A stretch of 64,000 nucleotides of DNA from Dugong dugon (lineage: Eukaryota; Chordata; Mammalia; Sirenia; Dugongidae): contig CM057482.1 of NCBI GenBank assembly GCA_030035585.1, positions 47,721,501 to 47,785,500 on the forward strand. The letters are read 5' to 3'. The notes beneath the pieces were generated by a model that saw only the letters and a program-made list of their open reading frames with translations, did not search any database and was not told the DNA's origin. The position numbers and the translations under genes were made by a program. Shown piece after piece: positions 31,256 through 44,667 of the stretch (positions within the stretch are counted from its first letter, which is position 1; each line of letters begins with the position of its first letter).

Positions 31256-32136
31256 GTAATGAGCACCGCCCTGCCCTCCCCCATTGTTTATTCCTGGCCC
31301 CTACCTCATTAGGCAATGTTTTATTTTGAGGATGGTTGGCTGGGAATGCACCCTTTCCTAGCCCCAAGTTTTTGAGCAAAAGCAAAAACACTGCCTGTGC
31401 CACTGAATGATTTCTCTACCCAAGAGACAGTATTTCTTTCCCTTCTTTCTGTACAGTGTTTCCGTGTTTTGCATTATCTTTTGGGACACTATGCTATTTA
31501 CCTTGCTCTGAGGCTTTGAGACCTTTTTTTATAGCTCCTCCTCCCCCACCCTCCGTTTCTCTCATAGGAATTCCACAATTCCTTGTTAATTGCTTGTTAA
31601 TTCTGAATGACACTGCTTTTTTAATTAAACCACCATTTACTACCCCCTGCCCCCAATCCCTTTTCCTCTACCTCCATTAGAAAATCTATTGCCTTACTTT
31701 ACTGACAAGAGTTGGTAGAGGAAGGCAAAGCAATGGGTTGAAATTTATTAGTTTCAGACAATATGATTTTTTTTCTCCTGTCAAAAGTAGATCTGTATAT
31801 CTTAATAGTAGGAATGGTAAGAAGGCAGTATCTGCCCCTCAAGCACTTATGTAAATCAACTTTGGGATTTTGTGTTTTTTGTGTGTGGCAGATGTGAATG
31901 GGCTCTGAAACTATTATAAGAAGATAAATATTACTTGTTACACTTCAGATTTTCTAGAAGAACTTACAGAAATTTACAGTACATTTTTCTAGTGATTATT
32001 TGACACTCAGGAACTTAAAAACAAAGGGATGCTTTAGTATGTTTGGAAATCTGGGGTTGAATTTTGGAAATCTTCATGAATAAGATTTCTCATTACAAAA
32101 TGCTTACGGAGAATTTGCTGGATGGAATTATTTTTT
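31256..32136 (+). other. ASB7: ASB7 5'UTR intron, no feature seen
   Basis: Intronic sequence by inference. It is C/T-rich at first (31440-31680) and then AT-rich, with no recognised repeat or exon. Confidence 0.5.
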
Positions 32137-32612
32137 AATTGTGGAGAAAATATACACATCACAACATTCTCCAATACAACTTTCATATTTACAATCGAAT
32201 GGCATTGATTCCTTTATTCTTCTTGTGCCATCATTATTGCTATCCTATTCCAAAGGATTCCACCACCATTAACATAAACTCAATGTAAGGTCTCTTGCTT
32301 TCCCCCTCCCTCCCTCCCACTCCTGGTAACCAATGATCTTTGGTTTCTATATATTTCATTATTTCACATAAGTGAGATCATATAGTACTTGTACGACCAT
32401 ATAGATTTTTTTTCACTCAGCGTGTTTTCAAGGTTCATCCATGTTGTGGCATGCATCTGAACTTCATTTGTCTTTATGGCTGAGTAATATTCCATTGTAT
32501 GTATGTACCACATTTTGTTCATCCATTCCTCTGTTGATGGACGCTTGGGCACCTTTTGACTGTTGGTGAAGTGCTGCAGTGAACACTGGTGTATAGATTG
32601 AAATTTAAGCAC
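32137..32612 (-). mobile_element. L1 fragment, 3' end of ORF2 plus 3' UTR
   Basis: Minus-strand L1. The frame at 32612-32364 carries the diagnostic ORF2 C-terminal motif YIHTMEYYSAIKTNE, and the left part is 3' UTR ('aaaatatacacatcacaaca'). It is 5'-truncated just upstream of that motif. Confidence 0.9.
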
Positions 32613-35029
32613 CTACTTTGTGTTGTTACTTTTCTGCTGTATTTTGTTGCTGCCTCTGAAAATGCACTAAAGGTAAGTGTAGAACATTAACGGGATTCCT
32701 CAAGAGAGGACACAAGGAGGGAAATGACACATCAAGAGTTAATTCAGGAATTGGCCAGATGTGTTAGTCTTCTAATATTCAGTGATAGCAGAGTATAAAG
32801 TGACTTATTAATCTCTGAGTTATTTTAATATCTCAGATTGTTGAGGACATTTTAGGACAAAGGAGCTTTAAAAATAGCAGAAGTTGTCAAGAAATCTTTG
32901 CTCAGATCCACTGGACTTTCTGCCTTTCACAAAAAGAAACTGATGTCTTTATTGATCCTTTTATTTGTCATAACATAGTTAAAGATATTTTTAAGGGGTT
33001 TCTGAGGGTTTACATAGTCTTCAGACCTGCAACTGGACACCAAAGCAGAGAGTATATTCTACTGAATAGCATTTAGAATCGGTATCTACAGCCGACTGTT
33101 CCACAGTAAAAATTTAGGACAGCTTTTATACGTATATATAAGGAATCAAAGGTAATTGACAACTTCGCTTCAGTAAAAGCTAGTTAGGAGTCTATAAAAA
33201 GTGCAAGGCTAATTTTTGTTATTTAAATATGGAAATCACCGAGGGATATCTAATGATTACTTTAGGACTTTTAAAAACTGCTAAAATATTTGAAGTATGC
33301 TTTAAGGAAAGAATGAAATACATATTTTCCATTTAAGCCTTCTCAGGTAAATGTTTTTGTTGAGTGATACTAAATAACGCCTCTACATTTATTCTAGCCT
33401 AGAAGGTCTTGATCATACAAGTAGAGCTCGTCAGCATACGTGTCAGCAATATTGCACACTCTGATTGGGTCTTTATAGTGTTTCTGCACCCGTCTTTCCT
33501 CTTACGTCTTTCGGGCATTTGGTGGATTTTTTTCTCAGAGCTGATACCATTGGGGCTGCTGATTTTATTTTCTTGCCATCCTGGATCTTTGTTTACCTTG
33601 CAAAGAAATGCTGTTTCTTTTCTGAGTAGCAAGCTGTTACCTTGTTTCTAGTGTGTGAAATCAGAAACTCAGTTCTGACTTGCATCCCTTAATGCAAAAA
33701 GCCATTAATGACTAATCATTTATGCTAAAGGAAATTGGGAACATGTGGTCAGATTTGGTGAAGATATATAATTTTGGACAGATCGTACATATGTTTTGTT
33801 GTATGGTTATTTTATTCTTCACTCTAAGAATATAAAGTTTTTTAATTACGTGAAGCAAGAAGTTCATGTTTTAACTAAATGAGGTTCACTTGGCATCTAT
33901 AGGGAAACTATAGTTTTAAACTAGGGGTTTAATTTAATTTATATAAGTTTATGGTTTCTAATATGGTCAACAGTATAGAAGCTTGGAAGCCTAGATTGTT
34001 TTCTTTTGACTCCATATAGTGTGGAAAACATAAATGAATAAAATTTAAATGCAGTATTAACATTAGGCAAAAAGGTTTCCCACATAAAAGTAATACACAT
34101 TGGGGAAGTGGTTCATTTTGATATAATTGTGAAATCTCACTTGTGTGTGTGTGTGTGTGTGTTTCTTGACTGTGTAACCTGGGATGGAATTTGTAAAGAT
34201 TCCACCCTCAGAGTATCAGGAGTTCTCAGTCCACAAGTCGTCATTATTTTAAAACAGCTTACGATGAACATATAATATTTAGAAAATTACCTCCATCACC
34301 ATAGTTCTTTATTTATTGTTTATTTACTATAGGTGACTCTCATGAGCTATCAGATTTTAGACTTGCACGTCCTGAGGGGAAATAGACTTTTTTCCATTCT
34401 CATATCTGGACTTGTCTGTGGTTATTAATAGGCACTTCTACCACTGCAGGGCATTGTGTCTACTTTTTAATTCAGTGAGTTGTCCCCCTACCTTTATTTA
34501 TACGTACAAACAGCTATACTCTTACTAGGTGCAGCTCTCATAAAGTAATACAAAAAGAAAATTAATTACACGTCAGATGCTCTGGACTATCAAGATATTT
34601 TGGTAAAGAATCATTGTCTCTCATGATTAAAGGTATTGCAGCTTCCAGTGATCGTGTGTGTATGCTATGTGTGTGTTACATTTTTTTTCCTGTGAAGATT
34701 GATGTAACAGGCACGTGTAAAGAAGGCTTCTTTGGTTTAAATTTATGGTTATTACTTATAGTACCTAGTATTGTCATAACAAGGAAAAATAATCTTAAAA
34801 TTTCTAGGATTACTTGATTTAAGTTTGCAGGATTTTTATTAAAATATTTCCCAGTGATAGTGCCTGTGCCTAGGCCTAGTACTATGCCAAACACCTGTCA
34901 GACATTCAGTAGACATTCGTTTGATTGAAGTAGCACATAAGGAATTACCACAAGTTAAGACTGTGTATCTTTCTTGTGGGAAGAAGTAATTCAGTCACTT
35001 TATTTTTAAGAGAAAGCCTAGCTTAATAT
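32613..35029 (+). other. ASB7: ASB7 intron, no gene or named repeat seen
   Basis: About 2.4 kb of AT-rich sequence without a recognised element except a (TG)n run at 34142-34161. The frames at 33399-33651 on both strands have no recognisable domain. Confidence 0.45.
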
Positions 35030-35775
35030 TGGTGGTGGTTGTTAGGTGCTGTTGAGTCCGTTCTGACTCATAGTGATCCTTATGTACAACAGAAGCAAAC
35101 ACTGTCTGGTCTTGTGCCATCCTCACAGTCGTTCCTATGTTTAAGTCCTATTGTAGCAGCTACTGCGTCAGTCCATCTTGTTGAGGGTCTTCCTCTTTTT
35201 CGCTGAACCTCCACTTTACCAAGCATGATGTCCTTCAGGGACTGCTCCCTCCTGATAACACGTCCAAAGTATGTGAGACAAAGTCTTGCCATCCTCGCTT
35301 CTAAGGAGCATTCTGGCTGTATTTCTTCTGAGAAAGATTTGTTCATTCTTCTAGAAGTCCATGTATTTTTCAGTATTTTTCACCGACGCCATAATTTAAA
35401 GGCATCAATTCTTCTTAGTCTTCCTTATTCATTTTCCACCTTTCGCATGCCTATGAGGTGAGTGAAAATACCATGACTTGTGTCAGGCATACCTTAGTCC
35501 TCCAAGTGACATCTTTGCTTTTTAACACTTTTAAAGAGGTCTTCTGCAGCAGATTTGCCCATGCAATACGTTGTTTGATTTCTTGACTGCTGCTTTCATG
35601 GGCGTTGATTGTTGATTGTAGATCCAAGTAAAATGAAATCCTTGACAACTTCAATATTTTCTGCGTTTATCCTGATGTTGCTTATTGGTCCAGTTGTGAG
35701 GATTTTTGTTTTCTTAAACTGAGGTAATCCATACTGAAGGCTATGTAGTCTTTGATCTTCATCAATAAGTGCTCT
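35030..35775 (-). mobile_element. RTE LINE, 3' fragment
   Basis: The same part of RTE as at 353-1095: 3' terminus 'ggttgttaggtgctgttgag' at the left, running back to 'tttgatcttcatcaataagt', where it is truncated. Minus-strand frames 35346-35080 and 35654-35451 are separated by frameshifts. Confidence 0.88.
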
Positions 35776-36008
35776 GATATTACTAATCAGTTTATATCCT
35801 CCTCAACCCCCAGCTCTCATGTCCTCCTCCTTTTCACCCGCACAGCCCTCCATGGAAGTGGTTGGACAGATGGAACCAAAAACAACACAGCTTCTTACAG
35901 GCTTGAAACCATGTTGGGTCATTTCCACTTCTCTTGGGAGACTGGGTGCTGAGGACACACTTAGAAGTAACATCCAGTAATGTTAATTCTTGAAATGTAG
36001 ATGTAGCT

Positions 36009-36568
36009 TGTCTTAGCCATCTAGTGCTGCTGTAACAGAAATACCACAAGTGGATGGCTTTAACAAAGAGAAATTTATTCTATCACAGTCTAGTTGGCTA
36101 GAAGTCCAAATTCAGGGTGTCAGCTCCAGGGGAAGGCTTTCTCTGTTGGCTCTGGAGGAAGGTCCTTGTCATCAGTCTTCCCCTGGACTAGGTGCTTCTT
36201 AGGCATAGGGACCCCAGGTCCAAAGGACGTGCTTTGCTCCTGGTGCTGCTTTCTTGGTGGTATGATGTCCCCCTTTCCCATTCCTTTTCCTTTTATCTCT
36301 TGTAAGATAAAAAGTGGTGCAGGCCACACCCCTGGGAAACTCACTTTACGTTGGATCAGGGATGTGATCTTAGTAAGTGTGTTAAACAATTCCACCCTAA
36401 TCCTCTTCAGCATAATCTAATCTTGCCTTATTAACCATAGGCAGAGATTAGGATTTACAACACATAGGAAAATTACAATTACAAATGGAGGACAACCATA
36501 CAATACTGGGAATCATGGCCTAACCAAGTTAACACATACTTTTGGGGGACACAGTTCAATCCGTGACA
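36009..36568 (-). mobile_element. MaLR/ERVL-type solo LTR (560 bp)
   Basis: Starts TG ('tgtcttagccatctagtgc') and ends CA ('ttcaatccgtgaca'). In the middle 'ggataaaaagtggtgcagg'-like text occurs in reverse-complement promoter context. Flanks tagct and tagtc are a degraded 5-bp duplication. It is a solitary LTR, common in elephant DNA to my recollection. Confidence 0.78.
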
Positions 36569-36639
36569 TAGTCCATGTGAAAGATGACCAGATGTTCTGG
36601 TGGACATGCTTGAGGCTCACCATTGGAGGCATTGTTCTG

Positions 36640-37330
36640 CATTTTTAAAATAAACTTTTAGTATAGTTTTAGATTTTTAGAAAAATAAGGCAGTACAGAG
36701 AGTTCCCATATACCCCATACCCAGTTTTTCTTCTGTTATTAACACCTTCAATAGTATGGTTATGTTTGTCACAATTATGAACCAATATTAATAATTATTA
36801 AGTAAAGGCTACTGTTCTGTCAGATTTCCGTAGTTTTTATTACCTAATGCCCTTTTTCTGTTCCAGGATCCCATCCAGCATACCCCATTGCATTTAGTTG
36901 TCATGTCTCCTTAGGATCCTGTTGGCAGTGACAGTTTCTCAGACTTCCTTGTTTTCGATGACCTTGACAGTTTTCAAGGGTGTACTTGTCAAGTATTTTG
37001 TAGAAGTCCCTCAACTGGAATTTGTCTGATGTTAATCTAATGATTAGGCTGAGGTTATGGGTTTTGGGGAGAAAGTCCACAGAGATAAATTGTCATTCTT
37101 ACATCATACTATCAATGTGACGTACCACTGTAGATGTCGACCTTGGTCACCTGGCTGAGGCAGTGTTTGTCTGGTTTCTCCATTGTAAAGTTACTCTTTT
37201 TCTCCCGTTTCTTTACTGTACTCTTTGGAGTGAAGTCCCTACGCACCGTCCACACTTAAGGAGTGGGGAGTTACGCTCCATCTCCTTGAGGGACGAATAG
37301 AGACATAAAAGTTACTTGAAATGCCTCTGC
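36640..37330 (-). mobile_element. Old L1 (L1M-type) 3' UTR
   Basis: Text typical of pan-mammalian L1M 3' UTRs read from the opposite strand ('gttcccatataccccatacc', 'gttgtcatgtctccttagga', 'tcacctggctgaggcagtg'). It is strongly degraded with no reading frame. Confidence 0.72.
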
Positions 37331-38209
37331 ATGGAAGATTTGTCTCTTTTTCCCTGTTTATTTACCTATTCTATCAAAATAAATGGATTCAATTTAATTG
37401 TATCAGTATGGACTTGCTGGTATTTATTTTTATACATTGAATTATAATCCAATACATCTTTATTTTGTTGCTCAAGTTGTTCTAGTTTGGCCTTTTGATG
37501 TACCCCATCATTGTGCTTTTACTTGTGTACTTTCTTATGCTTTTTGGCACTAGAACGTACTCCAAGCTCATCTTGTGTATTTCCTGCCCTAGTCTTAGAG
37601 TCAGCCATTTCTGTAAGGAAGTGCGTTTTTTACAGCTTGCCTCGTAGGAGGCATTCTGATCGTGTCATTTATTAGAAATAATAGAAATTATTTATTGTAT
37701 TTAGAAGTAGTAGGCATAGTTTTAAATCAGGTTTTATTTGCAAGTGAAAGTTGGCAAAGTCTTTGACCTTCTTTGGAGAAGTTTAACAAGGAAAAATAAG
37801 GTGTGACCAGAAGAAGGAGTACGAATGGACTGTACTGATTTGGATTGGTTGAAAAGCGTGGTGTGCAGCCAGTAACAACTACAATTACTGCTTTTGCCCA
37901 CAGCACATCAGGTTGCCAGGTAGCCCAGTCTTTCCTTGTCAGAAAGTTTAAGTGGTGGAGGGCTTGGCATACCCACAACCACAGGGATGGGCCACAGCTC
38001 TCCCAGTAAGTAATTCTTAGATTGATTCTGAGGTATTGTGTGGAGATCAGTTTCTTTCCATGGGTCCTTATCCTTAATGGAATTCACAGAGCTAGGAAGT
38101 AATTGACCAAAAGATCCTTTTTCTTTTAGTTGTATGAAGTGTTCCTTCAGAACTCATATGGGGGAGCTGACATAACTGCTGTTAATGTTTTACCTGACTT
38201 GATGTATAC
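37331..38209 (+). other. ASB7: ASB7 intron, no feature seen
   Basis: No exon or confident repeat. The first part (37380-37680) could continue the old L1 on its left. Confidence 0.4.
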
Positions 38210-38408
38210 GTGAAAACCAAAACATACCAAACGTGTTGCCATCAACACCAGGTGTTACGGAGTAGAACTGCTCCATAGGGTTTTCTTGACTGTAATCTTT
38301 ATGGAAGCAGATCACCAGGTCTTTCTTCCGTTGCGCCTCTGCATGGGTTCGAACCGCCGACCTTTCGGTTAGTAGTCTAGTGTAAACAATTTGCACCACT
38401 CGGGGGCT
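38210..38408 (-). mobile_element. AfroSINE with RTE-like body module
   Basis: Reverse-oriented, with 'gcagatcaccaggtctttct' body and 'tgggttcgaaccgccgacct' B-box part. An 11-bp duplication with one mismatch flanks it: ttgatgtatac (38199-38209) and ttggtgtatac (38409-38419). Confidence 0.9.
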
Positions 38409-38419
38409 TTGGTGTATAC

Positions 38420-40028
38420 ATAAAGGAACAGTAATTTCAAAGTGAGTAACGTGATGCTTTTAAGGCATATGAAGAATCAGCCGTTAAAGATATAATCTCT
38501 TTAGTCTTTGTAGATTCCACTTTGGATCTGGCCGCCATAAATGAGTATGCATATTCTGACTTTAGTCCTATTTAGGAAGACCATGGATTAACTGGTAGTT
38601 GAAAAGTAGTTCAAATGAAGCAGATCTGGAAACATGTATTCTGAATAGAGGAAAAAGAAGAATCTGTACTTGTATCTAAATTCCAAGAGTATGCACATTT
38701 TTTCTCTTGGTTACCCCCTTTAAAAATGCCATCTCTTCAGGGAACAAAAACACCGTGAAGATTAAAATACGTAATGAGATAACTTTCTCAAAGATTAACC
38801 TGAGCTTTTTCTACTCTGTAGATGTTTTGAAAAGTGCTGAAATTTAAGCTCACCAAAGGGTAGACTATGCAGGCAGCTATGATTCTTTATTCTTTTTAGG
38901 AATTTTCCTTTGATTGTTATTTTTCCTTGACTTCAGGTTAAGAAAGCTCACTGGCTCTGTACTCTGGACACGCACCGAGCCCCTCCCCACGATGCTGTAT
39001 GTGCACAATGGTTATTAGGCAACCCGTGTTTCAGGAGAAGGGACACTCTACCGTAAGGTAAGTCTGAGAGCTGAATGCAGAGTCATCTCTGCTGTTTTGG
39101 GGAAAAAGCCATTTAGCTTTTACTTTTCTCCGTTGCATCAACTGATACTTACTAAACGCAGCACTCACTAAAAGAAAATCTAGGTTTGTATTGATAACGT
39201 TTGAATGTTTTTCTTGCATGGTAGGTTTCATTTAAGTACTAAGACAATCATTGCATTAAAACTTTTTTTTTTTTGCCATTCTTAACCAGAATTCAGCTGT
39301 TTTTCTTTTTTTAAAATAAACTTTATTTTCTTGAGCAGTTTTGGGCATTGCAACGAGCATATAATAGTTTCCATTAATTCCTTCTGATGGTTGTCAACAT
39401 TTTTTCTCATGGCATTAAAAAATAAAAACCTATTCAAAAGGGTTCTTGGATTTAAAATTTCTAAGATAGAGACTTAATTTTAGTGTTCAGTAGAAAAAGT
39501 AATAAAGCGATGAAATGGGGGAAGATCGTGTTCATTAAGAAAACAAATTGTGATGCACTCACAGGTTGCCCCAGATCCCTAAAGAGCCAGAAAAAGGGGA
39601 CCAATCGTTAATAGTGTCTCCTCCATGGATATCATGTCCTTCCTATCAGAGCCTGAACACACAACACACCTCTGGCTCACACAAGATGCACATGGAAAGT
39701 AGATTTTACTACTTAACAACAAGAAGCAGACAGCACACCAGAGCAATTTAAGATCCATTGTTGAGTCACTACCCCCCATAACTCAGTGAGGGCTGTCCAG
39801 GTGGAGATGATGACTCTTCTACACGTATTCCAGTTTGTACCATAGGCCAGGGACTAAAAGGGGGCCTACCTGTAGCCAGTCCTCCCTGGTTAGGTAAGCT
39901 TAGTTAGGTGGGATTAGAAAACTCTGCTGTGTGTGCTTCCACCAAGCACCATAGCTGAGGGACTCTGAAAGTCCCTCCTCCAGCCATTTTTATACCCCTA
40001 AAGCCTGTGTGACATACTACGCATGTGT

Positions 40029-40061
<33 letters not shown>

Positions 40062-40589
40062 ACACAGTGCGTGATGTAGATTTTCCTTCCTGACCACCGA
40101 GGAGAGGTGGTGGGTTAGACATGTGAGCGCCAAGCCTGGAATCGTATCTCTGAAAACCCTCCTGTTTATTTAGACAAACCATTAGGCCAGAGAGGTAAGG
40201 GGGTGGTTTGTTTTGAAGCCTCAAGATGCTAGCAGGGGAAGAGAGGGGAGGACCATAGCCCGGCTTGTTGGAAGGATTGCCTCCTCACACCAATTATCAG
40301 AAAATCTATTGTTTCCCAGTTTTCTCTGAGGAAATAGCTATTTGTATCATTAGGCTCTATTTTTAAATTATGTCACTTATGCATATGTAAGGTCACCATT
40401 TTCTGCATATAAAACAACATAAGACATTTGATTATGCTCTTTAAGCTGTGATGATTTGAACTGAGCTAGGCTTAAGTTTACCTTTCTACAATTATAATAG
40501 GAAGTTTTGCAAGATAAGTTATTATTGGTAACAAGATTATCAGGAGATGTCTAACCTACATATGAGAACAAAATGTCTTAAAAGGGTTT
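38420..40589 (+). other. ASB7: ASB7 intron, mostly unassigned
   Basis: No exon was recognised. The GC-richer part at about 39550-40300, with 'agattttactacttaacaac', 'cagccatttttatacccc' and evenly spread open frames, may be an LTR-type repeat I cannot name. A (CA)n run lies at 40030-40058. Confidence 0.35.
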
Positions 40590-40603
40590 TATCACATACA
40601 TTG

Positions 40604-41077
40604 GTTTTTTTTTTTTTTTTTTTTTTTTTAAATATATATTTTATTGTACTTCAGGTGAAAGCTTACAGAGCAAATAGTTTCTCATGAAATAGTAGTACAC
40701 ATGTTGTTTTTTGACATTGGTTAACAACCCCACAACGTATTAAGCCTCTAAATTCTCAACCTTTTTTTTTGATGAAAATTACAGATGGCCAAAGATACAC
40801 CGTTTCAAAAATTTCTACATTCACAGTTCAGTGACATTGACTACGCTCTTCCAACTGTGCTGTTATTCTCACTTAAGATGAAGGCTTACAGAAAAAATAG
40901 TTTTTCATTTAACAATTACTACACATGTTGCCCTATGACAATGGTTAACAATCTCACAGCACATCAAGAATATCCTTACTCCACCTTGTATTCCCTATCA
41001 CCAGGGGGCTTCCTTGTCCCCTTCTGTCTTCTGGACCTTGTCAGTGGACTATTGTACCTCTTTAGTCTCATTTGTTT

Positions 41078-41108
<31 letters not shown>

Positions 41109-41970
41109 TTTTATTTAAACACCATTTCAAAACTTTTTACTTACACATTTAAGTGATATTGACTATGCTCTTCCAATTGTGCTGCCATTCTCGCCCAAGA
41201 TGAAGGCTTACAGGACAAAACAGCCTCCCATTTAATAGTTACTACAAATGTTGCCCTATAGCAGTGGTCAACAATCTCACAATACATCGACAGTGTCCTT
41301 ATTCAATTTGTGTTCCTTATCATCAGTTTCCTACTCTCCCTCTGCCTTCTGGCCCTTGTCACCGGACTCCTGTACATCGTTAGTCCCATTTAGTTTTACT
41401 GGGGTGTCCATTCCCAGGCTTAACATCGAACCTTGAAGGTAACTTCCCCTCTGAGCTGAAAGGGTGTCTGGGGGCCACACTCTCGAGGTTTCTCTAGTAT
41501 TCTTTAGGCCAGTATATCTGGTCTTCTTTTTTTTTTTTTTTGGGAGTTAAAATTATACTCTACATCCTACTCCAGCTCTGCCCAGAACCCTCTGTTGTGA
41601 TCCTGGTCAGAGGAGTCATTGGTGGTAGCCGGGCACCATCCAGCTGTACTGGGCTCAGTCCCGTGGAGGCCTTGGTAGCTGTGGACCATTAGTCCTTCGG
41701 ACTAATCTTTTCCTTGTATCCTGTTCTCTTCGTTCTCCCTTGTTCCCGAAGGGATGAGATCAGTGGAGTATCTTAGATGGCCGCTCATAGGCTTTTAAGA
41801 CCCCAGACACTACTCACCAAGGTAGAATGTAGAGCATTATCTTTATAAGTAGTGTCATGCCAATTGAGCTAGATGTTCCCCGAGATCATGGTCCCCAGAG
41901 CCCTCCGTCCAACAACTCAGTCCCTCGGGGGGTTTGGATGTGTCTATAGGGCCTCCATGACCTTTCCTTG
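40604..41970 (-). mobile_element. L1 3' UTR with internal repeat units
   Basis: A 5'-truncated minus-strand L1 consisting only of 3' UTR, with its poly-A tail visible as poly-T from 40605. A perfect 14-bp duplication, tatcacatacattg, lies at 40590-40603 and 41971-41984. Inside, the 'gatgaaggcttacag' unit occurs three times, near 40656, 40878 and 41198. A (TTTA)n run is at 41075-41118. Confidence 0.92.
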
Positions 41971-41984
41971 TATCACATACATTG

Positions 41985-42398
41985 TTGATTTTTAGAAATG
42001 GAGGCTACCAATTAAGAGATGAGTCTAATCTGTTCCTTAAAATTAGCCCACATAGAATGCCTTTCTAGAAGCTTTTTTACATGTTAGTTGAAATTTCTGT
42101 ATTTATTTAAAAGCTTTAAAAAAACTCATCAAAAATATTTCTTTTGTATATAGTTACATATAAGGTGCAAACTTCCACCAATTCATTAGACTTTTCATGT
42201 TTGCATGGAGGAGAACTCATTTTATATTGGATTTGAGCACACAGCTCTTTTGTGACCTATTACAGAGAGTGGGAATTAATTGTACTACATTTCCTTTAAA
42301 ATAAATGTTTCATGTGGTTAATCAAACAGGTTGTTTAGGTTCTTATAGTTTTAAAATATTTTATATGGTCTTGCTACTTTGAATATTTGAATCATGCT
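41985..42398 (+). other. ASB7: ASB7 intron, no feature seen
   Basis: AT-rich non-coding sequence between the L1 and RTE insertions. Confidence 0.45.
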
Positions 42399-42408
42399 AC
42401 TTTGAATA

Positions 42409-44367
42409 ATCCATGAGAGCCAAAATACGACCTTGAGTATATCCCACCTGAATTTAGAGACCATCTCAAGAAAAGGTTTGACACATTGAACACTAATGAC
42501 CAAAGACTTAGAGGAGTTGTGGAGTGACACTGAGGACATCATATATGAGGAAAGCAAAAGTCCATTGAAAAGACAGGAAAGAAAGAAAAAAACAAAATGG
42601 GTATCAGAAGAGACTCTGAAACTTGGCTCTTGAACGTAGAGTAGCCAAAGCAAATGGAAGAAATGTTGCAGTAGAAGAGCTGAACAGAAAAATTTAAAGG
42701 GTAGCTCGAGAAGACAAAGTATTAAAATGAAATGTACAGGAACCTGGAGTTAGAAAACCAAAAGAGAAGAACACACTCAGCTTTTCTCAAGCTGAAAGAA
42801 CTGAATTAAAAATTCAAGCCTCTAGTTGCAGTATCAAAGGATTCTGCGGGGAAAATGTTGAACGACACAGGAAGCAACAAAAGAAGATGGAAGGAATGTA
42901 AAGAGTCACTGTATCAAAAGTGACCGGCTGACGTTCAGCCGTTTCAGGAGGTAGCATATCATCAAGAACCAATAGTACTGAAGGGAGAAGTCCAAGCTGT
43001 GCTGAAGGCATTGGCAAAAACAAGTCTCCAGGAATTGATGGAATACCAATTGAGATGTTTCAACAAACAGATGCAGAGATCCAGCAGAATGCGGATATTA
43101 TCGAATAATATCATTAATATCACACACAAGTAAAAGTTTGCTACAGATCATTCAAAAATGGTTGCAGCAGTACACTGACAAGGAGCTGCCAGAAATTCAA
43201 GCCAGATTCAGAAGAAGATGTGGAAGGAGGAATATCATTGCTGATATCAGACGGATCTTGGCTGAAAGCAGAGAGTACCAGAAAAATGTTTACCTGTGTT
43301 TAATTGACTATGCAGAGACATTCGACTGTGTGGATCATAACAAATTATGGATAACATTGCGAAGAATGAGAATTCTGGAAAAGTTAATTGTGCTCATGAG
43401 GACCCCGTACATAGACCAAGAGACAGTCTTTCAGACAGAATAAGGGGATACTGCGTGGTTCAAAGTCAGAAAAGGTGTCAGGGTTGTATCCTTTCACCAT
43501 ACTTGTCCAATTTGTATGCTGAGCAAATAATCTGAGAAGCTGGAGTATACGAAGAAGAACACAACACAGGATTGGAGGAAGATGCATTAACAACCTGCAG
43601 TATGCAAATGATACAGCCTTGCTTGCTGAAAGTGAAGAGGACTTGAAGCTCTTACTGATGAAGATCAAAGACTACAAGCTTCAGTATGGATTGCACCTCA
43701 ACATAAAGAAAACCAAAACCTGCACAACTGGACCAATAAGCAACATCACGATAAACGGAGAAGAGATTGAAGTTGTAAAGGATTTCATTTTACTTAGATC
43801 ATCAACACTCATGGAAGCAGCAGTCAAGAAATCAGACGATGTATTGTGATGGGCACATCTGCTGTGAAAGACCTCTTTAAAATGTTGAAAAGCAAGGATC
43901 TCACTTGGAGGACTAAGGTGCTCCTGACCCAAGCCATGGTATTTTCAGTCACCTCATATGCATTTGAAAGCTGGAAAATGAATTAAGAAGACAGAAGAAG
44001 AATTGATGCCTTTGAATTACGGTGTTGGCGAAGAATATTTAATATAACATGGCCTTCCAGAAGAACGAACAAATCTGTCTTGGAAGAAGTACTGCTAGAA
44101 TTCTCCTTAGAAGCGAGGATGGTGAGACTTTGTTGCATACTTTGCATGTTATCAGAAGGGAGCAGTCCCTGGAGAAAGACATCATACTTGGCGAAGTGGA
44201 GGTTCAGTGAAAAGAGGAAGACCCTCAACGAGATGGATTGACACAGTAACTGTAACAATGTGCTCAAACATAGCAAAGATTGTGAGGATGGCACAGGACC
44301 CGGCAGTGTTTTGTTCTGTTATACATAGGGTCACCATGAGTCGGAGTCGACTTGACGGCACCTGACA
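42409..44367 (+). mobile_element. RTE LINE, 5'-truncated, inactive
   Basis: Plus-strand RTE from the linker before the reverse transcriptase ('cgaccttgagtatatcccac') to the 3' end ('cttgacggcacctgaca'). The frame is broken, and the catalytic motif at 43601-43612 reads YAND, with Asp to Asn at the first of the paired aspartates. There is an internal deletion near 43070-43090. A 10-bp duplication, actttgaata, lies at 42399-42408 and 44368-44377. Confidence 0.92.
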
Positions 44368-44377
44368 ACTTTGAATA

Positions 44378-44667
44378 TAGAATAAATCTGAAAAACAAAT
44401 TGGGAAAGTGTAGAAGAGGATGTGGCATCAGATGACAAAGTGGGGAGGATACAAAGCGGAGCAGAAGTAAGCAAAAAGAAAGTTAAATGTAATCTAAACA
44501 TTTTACTGTAATTTACTTATCCCCTCCCACTCCCTTCCCCCTCTCTACCCCTCAAACCGTCCACCCTTTGGACTGAAAATAAGTAACATATAGTTGAAAT
44601 ACTTTAGGAATGAGCCTAAACGGGTTTGCTTTTTTTTTTTAAAGTACTTCTCTTAATTAAGGGTCTT
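44378..44667 (+). other. ASB7: ASB7 intron, short spacer
   Basis: Non-coding, with a C/T-rich stretch (44520-44570) and a poly-T run near 44631. Confidence 0.45.

Noticed and set aside
35834-36420. Open frames on both strands that looked like a small gene pair
   Set aside because: They lie mostly within a MaLR-type LTR and its flank.
40027-40060. Candidate repeat array of the CRISPR type
   Set aside because: A simple (CA)n microsatellite in a mammalian genome, with no spaced direct repeats.
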